Of a DNA stretch of 64,000 nt, positions 1 to 12,508 are shown piece after piece; the stretch's first letter is position 1; every line of letters starts with the position of its first letter. A program made the position numbers and the translations under genes. This DNA is from Posidonia oceanica (lineage: Eukaryota; Streptophyta; Magnoliopsida; Alismatales; Posidoniaceae), in contig JAZBRS010000059.1 in assembly GCA_037176725.1 (NCBI GenBank), forward strand, positions 5,629,001 through 5,693,000. Reading direction: 5' to 3'. A model generated the notes under the pieces. It saw only the letters and a list, made by a program, of their open reading frames with translations. It searched no databases and was not told where the DNA came from.

Positions 1-2
1 AT

Positions 3-128
3 CATGCAGTGAGGCAGCCACCACCGCCTTCATTGAAAGCTGGGGGCTGGCATGGCCAGTCCAATATGCTAGGCCGATCTTATGAAGTTCCTCCAGTCCG
101 TGGTTACACGAGGAAGGTTAATGGCTGA
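3..128 (+). CDS. C-terminal end of an unrecognised gene (partial)
   Basis: Reading from base 3 gives an open frame to the TGA at 126-128. The peptide is rich in Pro, Gly and basic residues and ends in GYTRKVNG. A plausible 3' UTR follows, with AATAAA at 205-210. The frame enters from the left edge of the window, so the start, exon structure and product cannot be seen. I do not recognise the tail. It is kept as a real gene end because of the composition, the clean stop and the poly(A) signal at a normal distance, not because of a family match. Confidence 0.45.
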   Translation, partial: HAVRQPPPPSLKAGGWHGQSNMLGRSYEVPPVRGYTRKVNG

Positions 129-204
129 TTCAGATCTGCAGTCCCCGTCCTTCACCTGGAGAAGTTCTGATACCCCTGTTCCATGTATATGCATAAATAC
201 ACTG

Positions 205-210
205 AATAAA
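205..210 (+). terminator. Poly(A) signal of the partial gene at the left edge
   Basis: A perfect AATAAA lies 77 bases after the stop codon at 126-128. A weaker ATAAAT-type element sits just upstream near 192. The position is normal for a plant near-upstream element. Cleavage is expected some 15-30 bases later, around 225-240. Confidence 0.5.
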
Positions 211-857
211 TGGTTTGCTTCGCTTTCATGCAGTCGTGTGTTTCCATTCTCATTCTGTCAACGTAACTTTTAAGCGGAAGTTGGGTTTTTACTTTTTAGT
301 GTGCTCTGCTCTCTGTAATTTAGTGGGTTGTAATAATACATGCGACAATATCTGTATTTTTTTGGTGTCGATCAGTTTTTTTTATTATTTTGAGACAGGA
401 TAGTGTATTGATCTAAAGGAGTTCTAACATGACACTTATCAACTACTTAAGTCAGGTTTTTGCTTTCAGTTTTGATACGATTGCACCATTTCATATCACG
501 AGACTCATATTGTACTTGACTGCCTATGTTATTTCTTGTTGTTGTATATGTTTTGAGCCTTCTTCCGAGCGTGGCAAAGATGACTGAATTAATAGGATAC
601 GAGTTTTTAGAAATCCGTGAAGAAAAGAAATTGTATTTGGACTTCATGCTTTCCGTGAAACCAATCCCATGTTTACATACAGAGTCACTAGTGGTAGTAA
701 GTAACAAAACATTAGGGCCTAATCTCTCTAATCACAACCTTAATTTCCCCGTAATTAAATGTTCTATCACTAAACGTTAGGGCCGGCCGATGGTTTTCAA
801 AACCAACAGCCGAAAACCACAGAAATTGTTGATGGGCGACCGAACCGCTCTTGTCAA
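211..857. other. Convergent intergenic space between partial gene and BRX-like gene
   Basis: This holds the remaining 3' flank of the plus-strand gene and the 3' flank/UTR of the minus-strand BRX-like gene. The open frames on both strands are short and unlike any family I know. No RNA gene or mobile element was recognised. Confidence 0.4.
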
Positions 858-3521
858 TTATAGGTATTGTGCATGAATTCTCTCCCTGTTCTCTTCCCAC
901 CAAAGCTTTGCATGCACCTCCCCGAACCGCTCTCGGCTTCATATTGCAAACAAAACACGTAATGTCAGCTATAGCCCATGAAAACCGACAAAAGTTTTTT
1001 AACTCCGATAGTTCTATTACCTGAATCTAACACGGCGGAGCTCTCTTGTTCCATCAACAAGTTGCCGAATAGTGATATAGACCCCAGGCTCGTCCTGTGC
1101 CACCCATTCTGTCATCTCTACATCACTAGCATTGCTGAGTGACACCGACGCCGCCTCGTCTCTCGAAGACGTTGTCGTCCTCGACGCGTCAATCGAGGAA
1201 GCCTCACCTTTGCCAAAACCACCACCAGTACTGGAGTAGTTGTGGTGGTTGTTCTGGTACTGCGGGAAGAAGTGTTCGGTGGGGTCTGGCGCAGGTGCTG
1301 TGACCGGGAAGAACGCATTTCTCTCCGCGGCACCGTTGCTGCTAGTGGCTGTGGGAGCCCTGCTGCTGTTGTTGCACGGCGATCTTTCTTTTCCAAGTGA
1401 AGGGGTGACCGGGCTTTCCTTTGTCGACCCTACCCGTGAATAGGACGATTCCCTCTGCATTTCACGGTGCCATAAAATATTAGTCGAAAACCATCAAAGC
1501 GACCTTTTCTTTTTCTAGACCAAGACCGAACTGTAGATGTGCTGACCACCGTATCACACAGCACCCTCCAACCCTCGCGTGGAGAAAGAGCAGATGCCAA
1601 CACTAGCAACCTAGCTTATATGTTTCTACCTGGCCGAATCTCCGCGATGTCTGTGTCGTACTTCATGTGAAAACAGCAGGGCTTGTCTGGTGTATAATGG
1701 GGAGGGTGGGGGAGTGTGTTGGATGAATCGGGAGACCAAATCTATATGATGTATCAATGACCTTGGAATACTCTCACCGATGTAGAACTATTCGAGGAAT
1801 CAGCTCTCTTGTCTTCTTTCAAAGGAATGAGCTAGGTCTCCCGGGCCAGTAAGTACAGACCTCTTCTAGTTTTGAATCTTTTGATACGTAGAAGTACCAA
1901 CACTTGCAAAGAAAGGTTAATTTGTCCAAAATTCAAGATAAACCCTTTTTAATTAACATGACAACTTGTTCGTTTTGTTAAGACTAAATTCCAGAACTAA
2001 CTTGAGAATATGAATGAGTCATTCTCTATGTTAAACTTGCGTGTCACCAATTTTGTTTGTGTGTTTACTAGAGAAGAGCTATTTCTATATTGAAAATTAC
2101 CTCGTCCTCGGACCTTGGAGGAGTCGTTAGAGCCTGGCGATTAAATCTCTGAACATTATAAAGCTCCATGATCCTGTCGTAGTTCTCTCCCCACCACCTC
2201 TGGGCCTGCAACTTGTTGAACATCTCTCTACTGCACAACCACCAATGCTTATCAATATGGATGCTGGTAAATAGACCTGTTACTTCACAATTAAGGCTAG
2301 AACGAACAAAGAAGATGCCAAAAATCTGATTGATCATATAGATGAAGTTCTCATTTCCCCGTGCATTGTTCTCCACAGTGAAAAGAAAACAGCAAGCTAC
2401 TGCACGCGCGTGTGCGAGAGAGAGATGTATACCAGAAACGAATGCGCTTGAGATCATTGCCACCCTGAGGAAGAGCAACAAAAGTAATGTGGACGCCAGG
2501 CTCCACCTGAGCCATCCACTCCTTCGGTTCTTCCTCATCCTCCACCACCACCGGTCCACCCTCAAACGTCTCCGCTCCGGGGATACCCACACCAGGTATC
2601 CACACCTCTGCCTGCGTGCCGATCTGGGTGAAGCCCCAAGCAGGAGTCGAGCTTGAGCTCCCACCTCTGCTGATACGATAAGGGTCGTAGCTACGGTGAA
2701 AACTGCCACCACCAACTAGTCCTCTTGCCATGTCGTCGTAAGAGTAGTAGGCACGGTGGTGTTGGCTTTTCCTGCACGAGCTGGAAGAAGATGGGCCACC
2801 ACCAGGCTTGCACTGCCGGTATACACCGGAGAACTTTAACACCATGTCCTTTATCTACAGAATTCAATACGGAAAATCAACAGGGAATGTAGTGAAAAAG
2901 AGGTGCTAGCATATTAAGGATTGTACTGTTTGTTGTGTGCAGATTTCCACACCTACAGCCTACATATATAAACATTGTAAAGGAAAACTCATGCATGTTC
3001 CCTTGAATCCCTTCAACCAATTAGTCTCTTTAGACCGGAAGCGAAGTGGTGGTACACAACTAGAAGAAAAATATCCATCATGGCCAGACAGTGAGGGGCA
3101 GGGTGTTGGAGTCATTAACAAAAATCTATTGTTTAATTGGAAACATACTGCGTGCAGTTTTGCACAGATGGAAAGGCCCATTTGGGTCATCATGCAAAGA
3201 TTAAAATAAATAATGACTCTCTCTCTACCCAATTAGCTATAATGACAAAAGGACCATAGATTAATTTAATGATTAAGGTCATACTGGATAGTAGGTCTAT
3301 TCTTTCTTTATTCACTATGTACATCTATCAATGGAGGCAAAGCAAAGCCAAATGAAATCCGATGACTGTAATAGTATGGTGATAAGGGATGACTAGTCTT
3401 ATGATGATACCTGAGAGGTTAAGCTCTTGGCGGCGTCTTTGGTGGTCGGGGTTCCACTAGCGGCATTAACTTCATCATTATCCTTCAACTGCTGCTTCGA
3501 GCAAGCTATGCATTGCAACAT
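858..3521 (-). CDS. BRX-like: BREVIS RADIX-like protein, 391 aa, five coding exons
   Basis: Coding exons in transcript order are 3521-3411, 2854-2433, 2230-2101, 1454-1021 and 936-858. They total 1176 nt with consistent phases and GT-AG ends. The N-terminus MLQCIACSKQ is the family's conserved Cys motif, followed by KDAAKSLTSQ-IKDMVLKFSG. Two BRX domains are visible. The first (about 149-204) starts EWMAQVEPGVHITF and continues into WWGENYDRIMELYNVQRFNR. The second (337-391) starts EWVAQDEPGVYITI and ends EVHAKLWWEENRERIHAQYL, the protein's end. Introns split each domain after the RIRF/RVRF motif, as in the family. Family knowledge: BRX proteins are plasma-membrane/nuclear regulators of root and protophloem growth that link auxin, brassinosteroid and PAX-kinase signalling. 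Length is normal and no disruption is seen. Which paralogue this is cannot be settled here. Confidence 0.93.
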
Positions 3522-3556
3522 CCTCCCTCCACCCTTGTTCCCTTAAAGACCAAACT

Positions 3557-4788
3557 TCTGATAAAGAAAAGGGTAACTAATGATCAGGGCCAACATACAT
3601 TAAAACCACCTGAAGTCAAAATTAACAACAACAAAAGAACTTTATTCTTTCTCTTGGATGCCGTCAAAACTATACCACCAATAATGAGCTGACATATTAT
3701 TTTTTAAGGGGAGATATCAAATGCAGTCTGCCAGCACACATCAAATCCGTGCGTGCGGACACACAACAGGTAGGACGTATTCCAGATTTGAGCAGCGTAA
3801 CTAACAATGTGGCAATCGAAAACCAACTAAACCATATGATTAAGTTAAGCTTGGTGTTCATCAACACTAACAAAAACAGAAATTAGCTTAGTTTGAGATT
3901 TAGTGTTGCTGAGCAAGAATATGTGATGGATATAAGCCTTAAACTTGGCATCGTGCTGCTTAAATTCTACACTTACGTCCCACTGGCAATAATGTAGTTT
4001 CAGAAAGAAGTTACTCACTCACTGTAAGAGCAAGTGGTATCGCATTATTGTCATCATGTCTTAGATTTGCTCGTCGTACGGTGACAACTCAAAGAAAACT
4101 CTTTTTCTAATATCGAACATAACCTAAAAGAAAAAAAGAAGACATCAACGCAAAGAAATTGGGCAGAGAGAAGTTTCCTGATAAGCAAAGCCCAGACAGT
4201 AGTGTTCCAGAATCAATTGGAGACAACCGAAGAGCACAGGACCACCCATCACCCCTCACCCTTCTTGGGGGAATCCCAACACCTCTCTCTCTCTCTCTCT
4301 CTTATTAATTCAAGTGTCCTAGCAGAGTCGACAGGAACAGAGCCTTTCCTCAGAAAACCAGCAGTGACACATCCCACCACATCCATCAACACAAGAGGCC
4401 AAGACCAGAAGAGAAGAAAAACATGATTCCACTCACTTCTACATTGTAGCCATCAACCCCAAAAAAAAAAAAAAAAAAAAAAAAAATCCTACAAGCAAAA
4501 CAAAAAAAGGAGGAGGTTAAGTCCAGAAACAGCAGCAATTCCACTGCTCCACCTACATTCCTCCAATCCCTCACTCTTCCACACCGCCATTGCTGCAAAA
4601 TCCAGGTCCCAACTGTTCCAACCAGGTCTCCCATCCAAAACCTCCAAATGTGCAAAACAAACAAACAAACACACAAGACCTCGAGAACAAGAAATCAACA
4701 CAACAAATTGCAGAAGAGACAAGGAGAAAACACATGAAAAAACTACATGTAAAACAATCGCGATTTCGAGAAGCAACCGTTCCATACC
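3557..4788 (-). other. 5' UTR intron of the BRX-like gene
   Basis: Upstream of the BRX ATG the minus strand shows an acceptor (TTTATCAG before 3557) and, 1.2 kb away, a donor reading GATCGGAG|gtatgg with the exon ending at 4788. This implies a non-coding first exon (4788 to about 4937) and an intron of about 1.23 kb within the leader. The intron carries a 26-base T run (minus strand) at 4461-4486 and a (CT)10 run at 4283-4302. Boundaries are inferred from consensus only. Confidence 0.5.
4461..4486. repeat. (A)26 homopolymer in the BRX leader intron
   Basis: Twenty-six consecutive A on the plus strand, T on the gene strand. A nearby (CT)10 dinucleotide run lies at 4283-4302. Simple sequence only; lengths may be affected by sequencing error. 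Confidence 0.8.
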
Positions 4789-4937
4789 TCCGATCTTGAC
4801 CTTAGCTCCAGCCGCGACCGGAATCGGAGCGGAAGAACACCAGAAAGAGAAGAGGAACACAAAAAAAAAAACCCTCACCCTTCCACAGCTCCACCTCTCA
4901 CTCCCGAAGTGGGAAGGGTGTGTGTTTGTTCGCGGGA
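4788..4937 (-). other. Non-coding first exon of the BRX-like gene
   Basis: The stretch between the leader donor (4788) and the expected start site about 30 bases downstream of the TATA box forms a GC-richer leader. The right-hand boundary is approximate. It contains no long open frame in a credible context. Confidence 0.4.
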
Positions 4938-4966
4938 TGGAACGCAGAGAAAGACACACCCTCCCA

Positions 4967-4976
4967 CTATTTATAG
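4967..4976 (-). promoter_or_regulatory. TATA box of the BRX-like gene
   Basis: The minus strand reads CTATAAATAG, a near-ideal plant TATA element. It is followed by a C/T-rich leader and, about 180 bases on, by the leader-exon donor. Transcription should start near 4935-4940. No other strong TATA element precedes the gene nearby. Confidence 0.6.
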
Positions 4977-5179
4977 GAATCTCTCCCACCCACCCCGGAC
5001 GGAAGTCGAAATCCCGAGAAGCGTTTGGACTTCCGGAATTCCCACTCGGGCAGGGGTTACGACTTACGTGTTGTTGTCGTTGTTGTTTTTATGGTTCTTC
5101 GTCACGGTGGAGACAGGAATTTGATTTTTCGGTGGAATGTGGAGACACCAATGGGAATGGAAGGGTTATTTATACACAA

Positions 5180-5198
5180 GGGGGGGGGGGGGGGGGGG
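5180..5198. repeat. (G)19 homopolymer
   Basis: A run of 19 G, broken by one T and followed by GGGG, about 200 bases upstream of the BRX-like TATA box. It is G-quadruplex-prone in principle and a likely site of sequencing length error. Confidence 0.8.
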
Positions 5199-5298
5199 TG
5201 GGGGTGATGATCTAACGGCGTTTGAGAGCTGTCCACGTCAGATCGTCAAGTAATAAGCTTGGAAACGCCCCCCTTCTCCTTAACCACTGTTTCGGCTT

Positions 5299-5482
5299 TG
5301 TTTGGTAGTGATTCTTGTTTTATTGTCAGAATTGATTGGAAATGAGAAAATACAGTTAACTATTGTACTATACCATCGAAGCTCTCATTGCATATGTCGT
5401 ACAAATTTGATAGAATCAAAAGCCATGTTTGGTAAAAGTTATACTATGTGGAAAAGCCATGAATCTAAATCATTACCAAACA
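5299..5482. mobile_element. Candidate 184-bp MITE
   Basis: The segment opens with TGTTTGGTAGTGATTC and closes with the near-perfect inverse (TGTTTGGTAATGATTT when reverse-complemented), 14 of 16 bases matching. It is AT-rich and non-coding. I could not fix a target-site duplication, so the superfamily is open. Confidence 0.4.
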
Positions 5483-8400
5483 TAATCTGAGATTGATAAT
5501 CAAATGACTGAAAATATAAATTGGTTTTTATTTAACTTTATTTATTTTTTTTTTAAAAATAATATAAGATTAAATCTTCGATTTTTACATTAACTCTTGA
5601 ATGAAAGTATGAGCTAGGACGCCATCTATATTTACGTTAGGATTTTAAAAGAATATTTACGAGACTGAGGTGAGTTATAAGAGTAAAACGAAGCATACTT
5701 GACATCTACCATCAAGTCAAGGTCAAATCTGTTTGATCTAATTTGTTAATTTAAAATTTGAGTTAATAATTTGAATCTTTAGGATCTATTATATCCTAAT
5801 TTATTAACCTAAAATCTTAAAAAATCATGTCTTAGATAAAACATATCTTCTCATCTGATAACCGATAGTGTTGAATAATTTTATATATTTTATATCTTAA
5901 TTAATTAGATGTTGATCTATTATTGTTTAAAAGTTTATAAATTCTTAAATTTGTTAAATAAACAAGTTTATAGAGTATTATGAAGTATTTTTATGTAGAG
6001 ATGATGGATTTCTATCTCTTCTATTATATAAAACTGTTGAATTTTTAGATGTAGTTTTTTTATTTTTTAGATAAACAATTAACTCATTTTAATCTGTAAC
6101 ACTGATTCAATCTGTTTTCTCCAAATGAATTGGATCAGATTATCTATTAAGAATTAAAAAAAATAAATTATCACTCAACCTATAATCCAATAAAAAGAAA
6201 CAAATTAGATAATGAATTGACCTTTGATTCGACCCTACCGGACCCAAAGACTGCTCTAAAGCCATACTTGTCTGGGTAGTTTGGGTCTTCTTCGTCTTGG
6301 ATTATGTGGTTGATCCGGCCATGTAATCATGGGGCTTGCATTCTTTATTAAACTTGTTTTGTTTTTTTTTTGGGGTTGCGATGAGTTACAACCTTGGGTG
6401 GGTCCCAGGATTGGATCCTTGGGGATTGATGCTCTCTAGGAAACTATGCAAGGAAGCAATGGGTGGGATCTCTGACATTTTCATTGATGGCGATGATGTT
6501 GATGGATTGTTTTGAATTGGCATCCTTACAAATGCTGTATGTGGCAGGGTGGGAACTTGTTCTTTGGAAAACATATGTGAGGGGATAAATGGTGGAGATT
6601 TAATTGCATGGATGAAGCATAAGATTCTTTGATGAACCCCAACACCACACGTCCCCCGGTCCCCCCCTGAACTCATGGGTTCCAAAATATACCCGTGACT
6701 TCAATTTTTCATATCATAATTTTTTTTTTGGTTGATAAATATAAAACATACTTGTAGTTTCCGCGAGAACATTGGAGTCAATAGATTATAGCCAAGATCA
6801 TCAAGAAAACGTCGTTCGTTGATAAAAAATAGAACAAGCGGAAGTAGTAGTTCATGCACTACATTTGTCAGAAAACCTTGTATAACATCAAATACATAAG
6901 AGGTCACTTATACACGGTAATTATTTTGAATGTAAGCAGATTAGAAATGGCGAATGTCTACTCCAGAATACAAATTACAGTGATGAGCAGAGCAAGTACG
7001 AAACAAATCGAAGCAGAAGCATAACTTGTAGATAAAGCTGAACAAGTGTAATGTAATTCATCTGGTTCAGGTCTGGCATGTCGTGATCGTGGACATCAGA
7101 ACACCAACCACCCATCTGATAGAGCAACGCACATCAATCTCACGGTTCGGATTTGTCAAAATCCCAGTGAATCGCACTGTCTGCTGTGCTCCTGGAGCGT
7201 CATGATCTGATGAGTCCAATCCGTGGATCTTTGTTTCGTCTAATTCGAAATCACGTTGGCTTAATTGGAAGGGAATCCAACCGTACAAGTGATGGAAGAG
7301 TGAATTTGGTCTCATTATTGCTTGGACGGTTGGAGTAGAATCTTTCTGTACGTCGTGTTCCTACTGCTTGGTATCAGTGCAGCGTGTTGATTTTTCATGT
7401 GAATGAATCTTGTGATGTTAATGTTGATGTAACTATGAAAAATATATGAACACAATTAAGGGAATGAAATAGATGATTTAAATTGAGATCATGGAGAAGC
7501 ATTGGCTGCAATATCTTTAGGCAGAAGTGTTTTATGTAATCTCCTGACTGACTCTGTGATTCATAAGATATCCGAAATCTTGTTATAACATATGACATTT
7601 CCATCTTGACTTATAGACACATTATATTCACATAGAATTTAGTATGCTAGTGTTCTACTACTAGAGGATTCAATTGAGTTTTAGTCCTGAAAGGCCGTTT
7701 TGAGAGTTTCTTATCTAAAGAATTTGATTCTCTTACGATACCTCAAAGCAATAAGACCAGAGCACTTCTTGGATATAATCATGTTTTACTTAATTAGCTA
7801 TAAATAAAACAATACATGACCATGTTATATTCTTGCTTTTCATCTCTATTAATTGGAGCATTTGTTTCCTTGCAGTAACCAGTTAGGGTTAGGTTGCACA
7901 CACATAATTCTTGTTGAAACTGATCTAGCTCAGAGAAATGAGATGCATTCTGAGGGTGGTGGTAACTGTGGGAGAAGAGAAGCTTAAAGCTAGAAGAAGC
8001 TTGGGCTTTAAGATCCAAGTTTCCCCCCCCCTTTTTTTTTTTTTTGAACACTTTATTCCCGGCGTTTGATGGCTTAAAGAGAAACTTTGGATGCTGGGAC
8101 AAATAAGCAACATAGTTTAAATAAAAGCAAGAAAGAACAAAATTTTCCCTACTACCAAAGGCCAAAGAGGAAAGAAAAGAAGGCATTATCCTGGTGTAAA
8201 TCCAGAACAAGACCGGGTCTTTTTTCCAAAAGCCATTTTCCTACTTCTTCACATCCAAGAAAGGCATAGTCAAACTCTTCATAGGACATCATTAGGTTGA
8301 TGTGACTTAAGAAGAGCCTAATCAGATTCCTCCTCCATCAATCTGTTTACTGTCTGTGCTGTGATATTTTCTATTGGTCTCATGAAGAAGAAATTCACGT

Positions 8401-9711
8401 TTCATTTTCCTTTTCTATTTTACACAGCCCAAAGCAAGAGACCACATACAAGTATTGGGATGATCTTCCCTCAGTTCTCTGAAAAAGAGAAAGTGGTTAT
8501 GTCCTCGTACGGTTTGTTAGCATCAGAGCTCAATAAGATTCCACTGCTGTATAAATAATAAATAATTTCCAGAGAGATTTTTCCTTTTTCTTTTACTGTA
8601 TTACTGAATATATAAAATGAAATCTTAGAGTATTTCTTGGGATCCTTAGCATGCTTTAATCCTCTCAATGGAAGATGGTCAGAAATTCCAATGTGGATTG
8701 TCTGATTACAGAGGCTTTTTGAATAAGTAACTTAGTGCATGACATATGCTTTAATGTGATGGTACAGGTACATCCTGGTACACTTTTTCTTTCTGTAATA
8801 TATACTATTTGAATTGCATGCAGTTTGCAAGAGGCTGCTTAATTGTTATTACTGAGTAGATTTTTAGGGAATACAGATTCTTTACGAATCAATTCCGAAA
8901 AATAGCGAAAAAGTTCATCCAAATGAACTGTACAAAATCTGATTCCTTGTGGATTATGTGGAAATTTAGCTTTTGCTTACATGTTGAAGGTCGAACCTTG
9001 ATAAAAAAAGAAGAAGAAAAAAGTTTTGCTTACATGAACTAGCAAAACTTTATTGTTTCTCACTTGGATGGGAATAAAAAGAATGGGAAAAAAAAACCAC
9101 AGGTTTGAACAATTTGATCCCGTTTTTATCGAGTGAGAGAAGAAGGGGGGAAAAATCTGTCTTGTCTGGAAGAATTTCCAAAGTAGGACAAAGGCTTGAG
9201 CGGAATTTGGGCTTTCTTTTGGATAAAGAAAGTATTTCCAACCTATAGTTGATATGCATGTCTTCCAAATCATTCACTTTTCAAGCTTTTATTGCTTTTT
9301 GTATAACGGTTGACACTCCTCTCTTCGTATTCAAACTTATCAGTAATCACCGGCTTGGCTGCTCGCTGCTCTTTGTTGATGTTTGGAAACACTTTTTGAA
9401 GTTCGGATTTCACGATCTTCTTATTAATCAGGGTCTTTCTTACGAAGGTCTCTTCGTGGCAATTTTATTTAATAAATAATATGAGGGGTCATGTCGCTAA
9501 ATCCACGTGGTGGGATCAAGGCACGATTGTTGTTACTGTACAAAATCAGATTATGACCTTCCTTAAGAAGCTTGGGAAAAATGTTTTTTTTATGCGACAT
9601 TCTACGGCAAATTGGCAATCCAACTTATATACAGTTATTTCAAGTACGACCAACCTTAGGTTCATTTCGGAGAATGGTAATGTATTATATTAAAAAAATA
9701 TAATAATCATG
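5483..9711. other. Intergenic, AT-rich, no supported gene
   Basis: About 4.2 kb of mostly AT-rich sequence. The open frames (for example near 6386-6685 and 7794-8210) lack codon bias, conserved motifs or splice context and several run through homopolymers. A moderately GC-richer island at 7060-7360 has no recognisable content. Nothing else was seen. Confidence 0.5.
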
Positions 9712-10207
9712 TAGCCTCTCTCTTTGAACGTAGAATAAGAAAAGTATGAATAAGTAAAAGGTAATATTGATATTTTAATAGTATTGTTATTCAATTTGGA
9801 AGTGATTTTCTTTTAAAAATAAATAAGTGTGTATAGAGAGATATTTTGATTTTGATGAAAAGTGAAATAACTATCAGAATAAGTGTTGCATAAGTAAAAA
9901 ACATGTAGATTAATAATAATCAACTTGATTATTAAGATATATATCTAATTTAAAATATGTATACATTATATTATATATGTATTAATTTTTAAACAAAAAA
10001 TAAACACACCGTATACATACATGTATCAGAATAACTAAGCAGAATACTTTATTCCATCCTTCTTGTGGAATAGCTATTATGGAATAAATAAATCAGAATA
10101 AGAATTAATATTTCGCTTTTATTCCACTTTTTGACTTGCTAAATGGAATTGTAATTCCAATTCTAACTTTATTCCTGACTTTATCCAGATTCCAAAAAGA
10201 AGCGTAA
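9712..10207 (+). mobile_element. AT-rich non-autonomous element, copy 1
   Basis: This copy opens with TAGCCTCTCTCTTTGAACGT and is read plus strand. A second copy in opposite orientation lies at 12509-12996. The shared body includes TTAATAATAATCAACTTGAT and TTTTTAAACAAAAAATAAAC. The copies diverge by many substitutions and small indels, so insertion is not recent. The right end is approximate. No coding capacity. Superfamily not determined. Confidence 0.6.
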
Positions 10208-10638
10208 TGTATGAAATCATCCACAAAGTTAAACTTCGAACATGAGATCTCTTTCATTTTCAAGAGACTTTTACAAATAGCATTTTGCCATTATTGATAA
10301 TTGTAAAATGTATATGATGGAATTGTTGAAAATGATAATTGGACATCTCAATTTGTAAGATTTTTAAGGTGTATTTTTTAAAAAAAAAAAAACAAGCACT
10401 TTACCTTATGTGACAGTGCTTCAGCTTGCAATTTTCCATTTCCATTTCCATCGAGTAGCCTCTTGGGCCACTTGGCCCATTCTGATATCTAGCACATGGA
10501 CCCATTACATGTCAAAAGAGACCCATTTAGAACAGGAAAGAGCATCTGTTTAGAACATTTGATTCATCAACCCTTCCCAAGTTATTGTCAAATGGAGGAC
10601 TCAAACCGTAAAGTAAATGGAGGACTCGACCCAATTTA

Positions 10639-11622
10639 TGTTAGGAAATATTTTAAATATATTATGTATAATTGCAACGATCAAAATTAACATTAATATA
10701 TCAATAAGATGTACATACCAAGATCCAAAGTAATCTACATCAACAATTGTATGTATAGAACAAAATAATCAAGAACAAAATAAAAAGTTAAAAAATTATC
10801 AGATTGAGTCGTTCTTCTAAAGACTTGTCTTAAAGAAAGCAACACCCCACACATCGATACAATGGGTTTAATATGCTTTCCTTCCACGATAAAATAATCT
10901 CATGAGGGTGAAAACGTACCGAAATCCGTCCATAAATGTTGATCAACACACCAATCGTAAGAAATTTCAAAAGAAGCAAAGCATAGAGGGAAGAGACAAG
11001 AGAGAGAATGGAAAACTACCCATAACTCTAATTGTACACCATCCTTGTTATTAAATAGAGAAAGATTATGTGTCGGTTATAAGAGAAGAATAAGGAACAT
11101 TTATTGACCACGTCTCTTCAAGAGATTCAAAGTTCTAATTAATAAATTGTATTGATTAATTATGGTTAAAATAAATTACTATAAAAAAAAACTCAATACC
11201 TAAGACATTCTCCAAAGCCCAAAGTCTAAGTCCAAGCCCAAGTTCTCACGTGCATGTGCGCAAGTGTGGTTATCTAGTCCCTTCTCATGGTTTTGTGAAC
11301 ACTTATTCTAGTGCTACAAGATAATAATAGACTTTACGAGACATATCTTTCTAAACAATATAGAACTAAAAACATGAGCATATAAATAAATAAGTAGTCC
11401 TCCAATCATATGCACAAATATTCCTTCTAAAATTTAATCTTTCTCATATCTTGAGACTTTAGATTAATAAATGTATTTTATCCAATATTTGATTTTCCTT
11501 CGTATCTCATATGGACCCAATTGATTTAATTTACATGGACTCAATAATAATACTCAACTTAAATGATTAAATCAACCATTAAATTTAACAACTTACTCCT
11601 CCGATAAAATCAAATTCTAACA
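10639..11622 (-). mobile_element. Candidate Ty1/copia-type LTR (984 bp)
   Basis: The segment begins TGTTAGGAAA and ends TTCTAACA, giving the TG...CA ends and short inverted termini of an LTR. Read on the minus strand it starts TGTTAGAATTTGATTTTATC, a typical copia opening. It is AT-rich and non-coding. The flanking five bases (ATTTA and GAAGA) do not match, and neither a primer-binding site nor a polypurine tract is obvious, so this is a probable lone LTR without proof of insertion. Confidence 0.4.
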
Positions 11623-12508
11623 GAAGAGAATTGGTTTCTTATCTTTCGGATGGTACAGACGAAGAGGATCCGACGTATCTCGCCTTCATCATGAGTAGAT
11701 TCCAGATTATCGATAACCTACTCGTGTAAGATGCATAATGACTACAAAGTACTAACACCAACCAATCTACACAAAAAACTAGAATGCATTGGATCTTTCA
11801 GCAAATTACCAACGAAGGTCACTTGCACCAGTGGCCACTAGATCATAGAACCCGTTGAAGATCATAAGCGATAATAAGGTTGATAGAATCGATGGCTACG
11901 ACGTGATGATCGGCTTGTTGATCTACCCAGAAACAGAATTTAACTCCGTTGATGTTTCCGTGGTGATATGAAGTGAAACATTCCATTGGACAGACGAAAA
12001 ATTCAACCAAGAGGGGTGCTAACTCAAGTTGGATTGGTAGTTGGAGCAAAACTCAAGAAATGACGAAAGTTTCGACAGGTAATGTCTTTCCCGATGCATT
12101 TTGGATTCTCTGCAACTTTCTTCTTACTGTTCGACAGCCATGCTCTCTAGAGTGCCACCGCTATCTTAGCTGCAGAAGAGAACCACATGACAGATGGCGA
12201 ATGAGAATTACCATGCGTGGGTATACATGGAACAACTGGAGTCTTGGTTGGCATTAGGCAGGTGAAAATTGTATGTTACATCTCGTGCGACACGACTGCA
12301 TTAACCACAACAGATCTGGGTTTGCCGTGTCCGTGATTCCCATCGACCATTGATGCCTAAACGAGAAACGACGTAGGAGAACACTTGCACGGGGACAAGG
12401 GAACGGACAAACGAAATTTTGTATGAGTTGTTCAGAATTGTGCTGGAGGTGTAACGTCTACAGCTTGGTGCTGTCGCAGGCTCTGGGCCATCTTCACGAT
12501 GGTTACTC
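11623..12508. other. Unassigned, relatively GC-rich single-copy-looking sequence
   Basis: Composition is more gene-like than its surroundings. Short open frames occur on both strands (11843-12049 minus, 11973-12257 plus), but none has a motif I can name. It could be a decayed gene fragment. I assign no function. Confidence 0.3.

Noticed and set aside
6386..6685. 99-codon minus-strand open frame
   Set aside because: No motif, no splice or promoter context, and composition not gene-like.
7794..8210. 138-codon minus-strand open frame
   Set aside because: Runs through homopolymer A/G tracts giving poly-Lys/Gly; no conserved segment.
10639..11622. Complete copia retrotransposon around the candidate LTR
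   Set aside because: No gag-pol, primer site, polypurine tract or second LTR within reach, and the flanks do not form a TSD.
12170..12260. NENYHAWVY-like peptide resembling prenyltransferase alpha-subunit repeats
   Set aside because: Only one short motif, no flanking repeat units or exons; chance similarity is likely.
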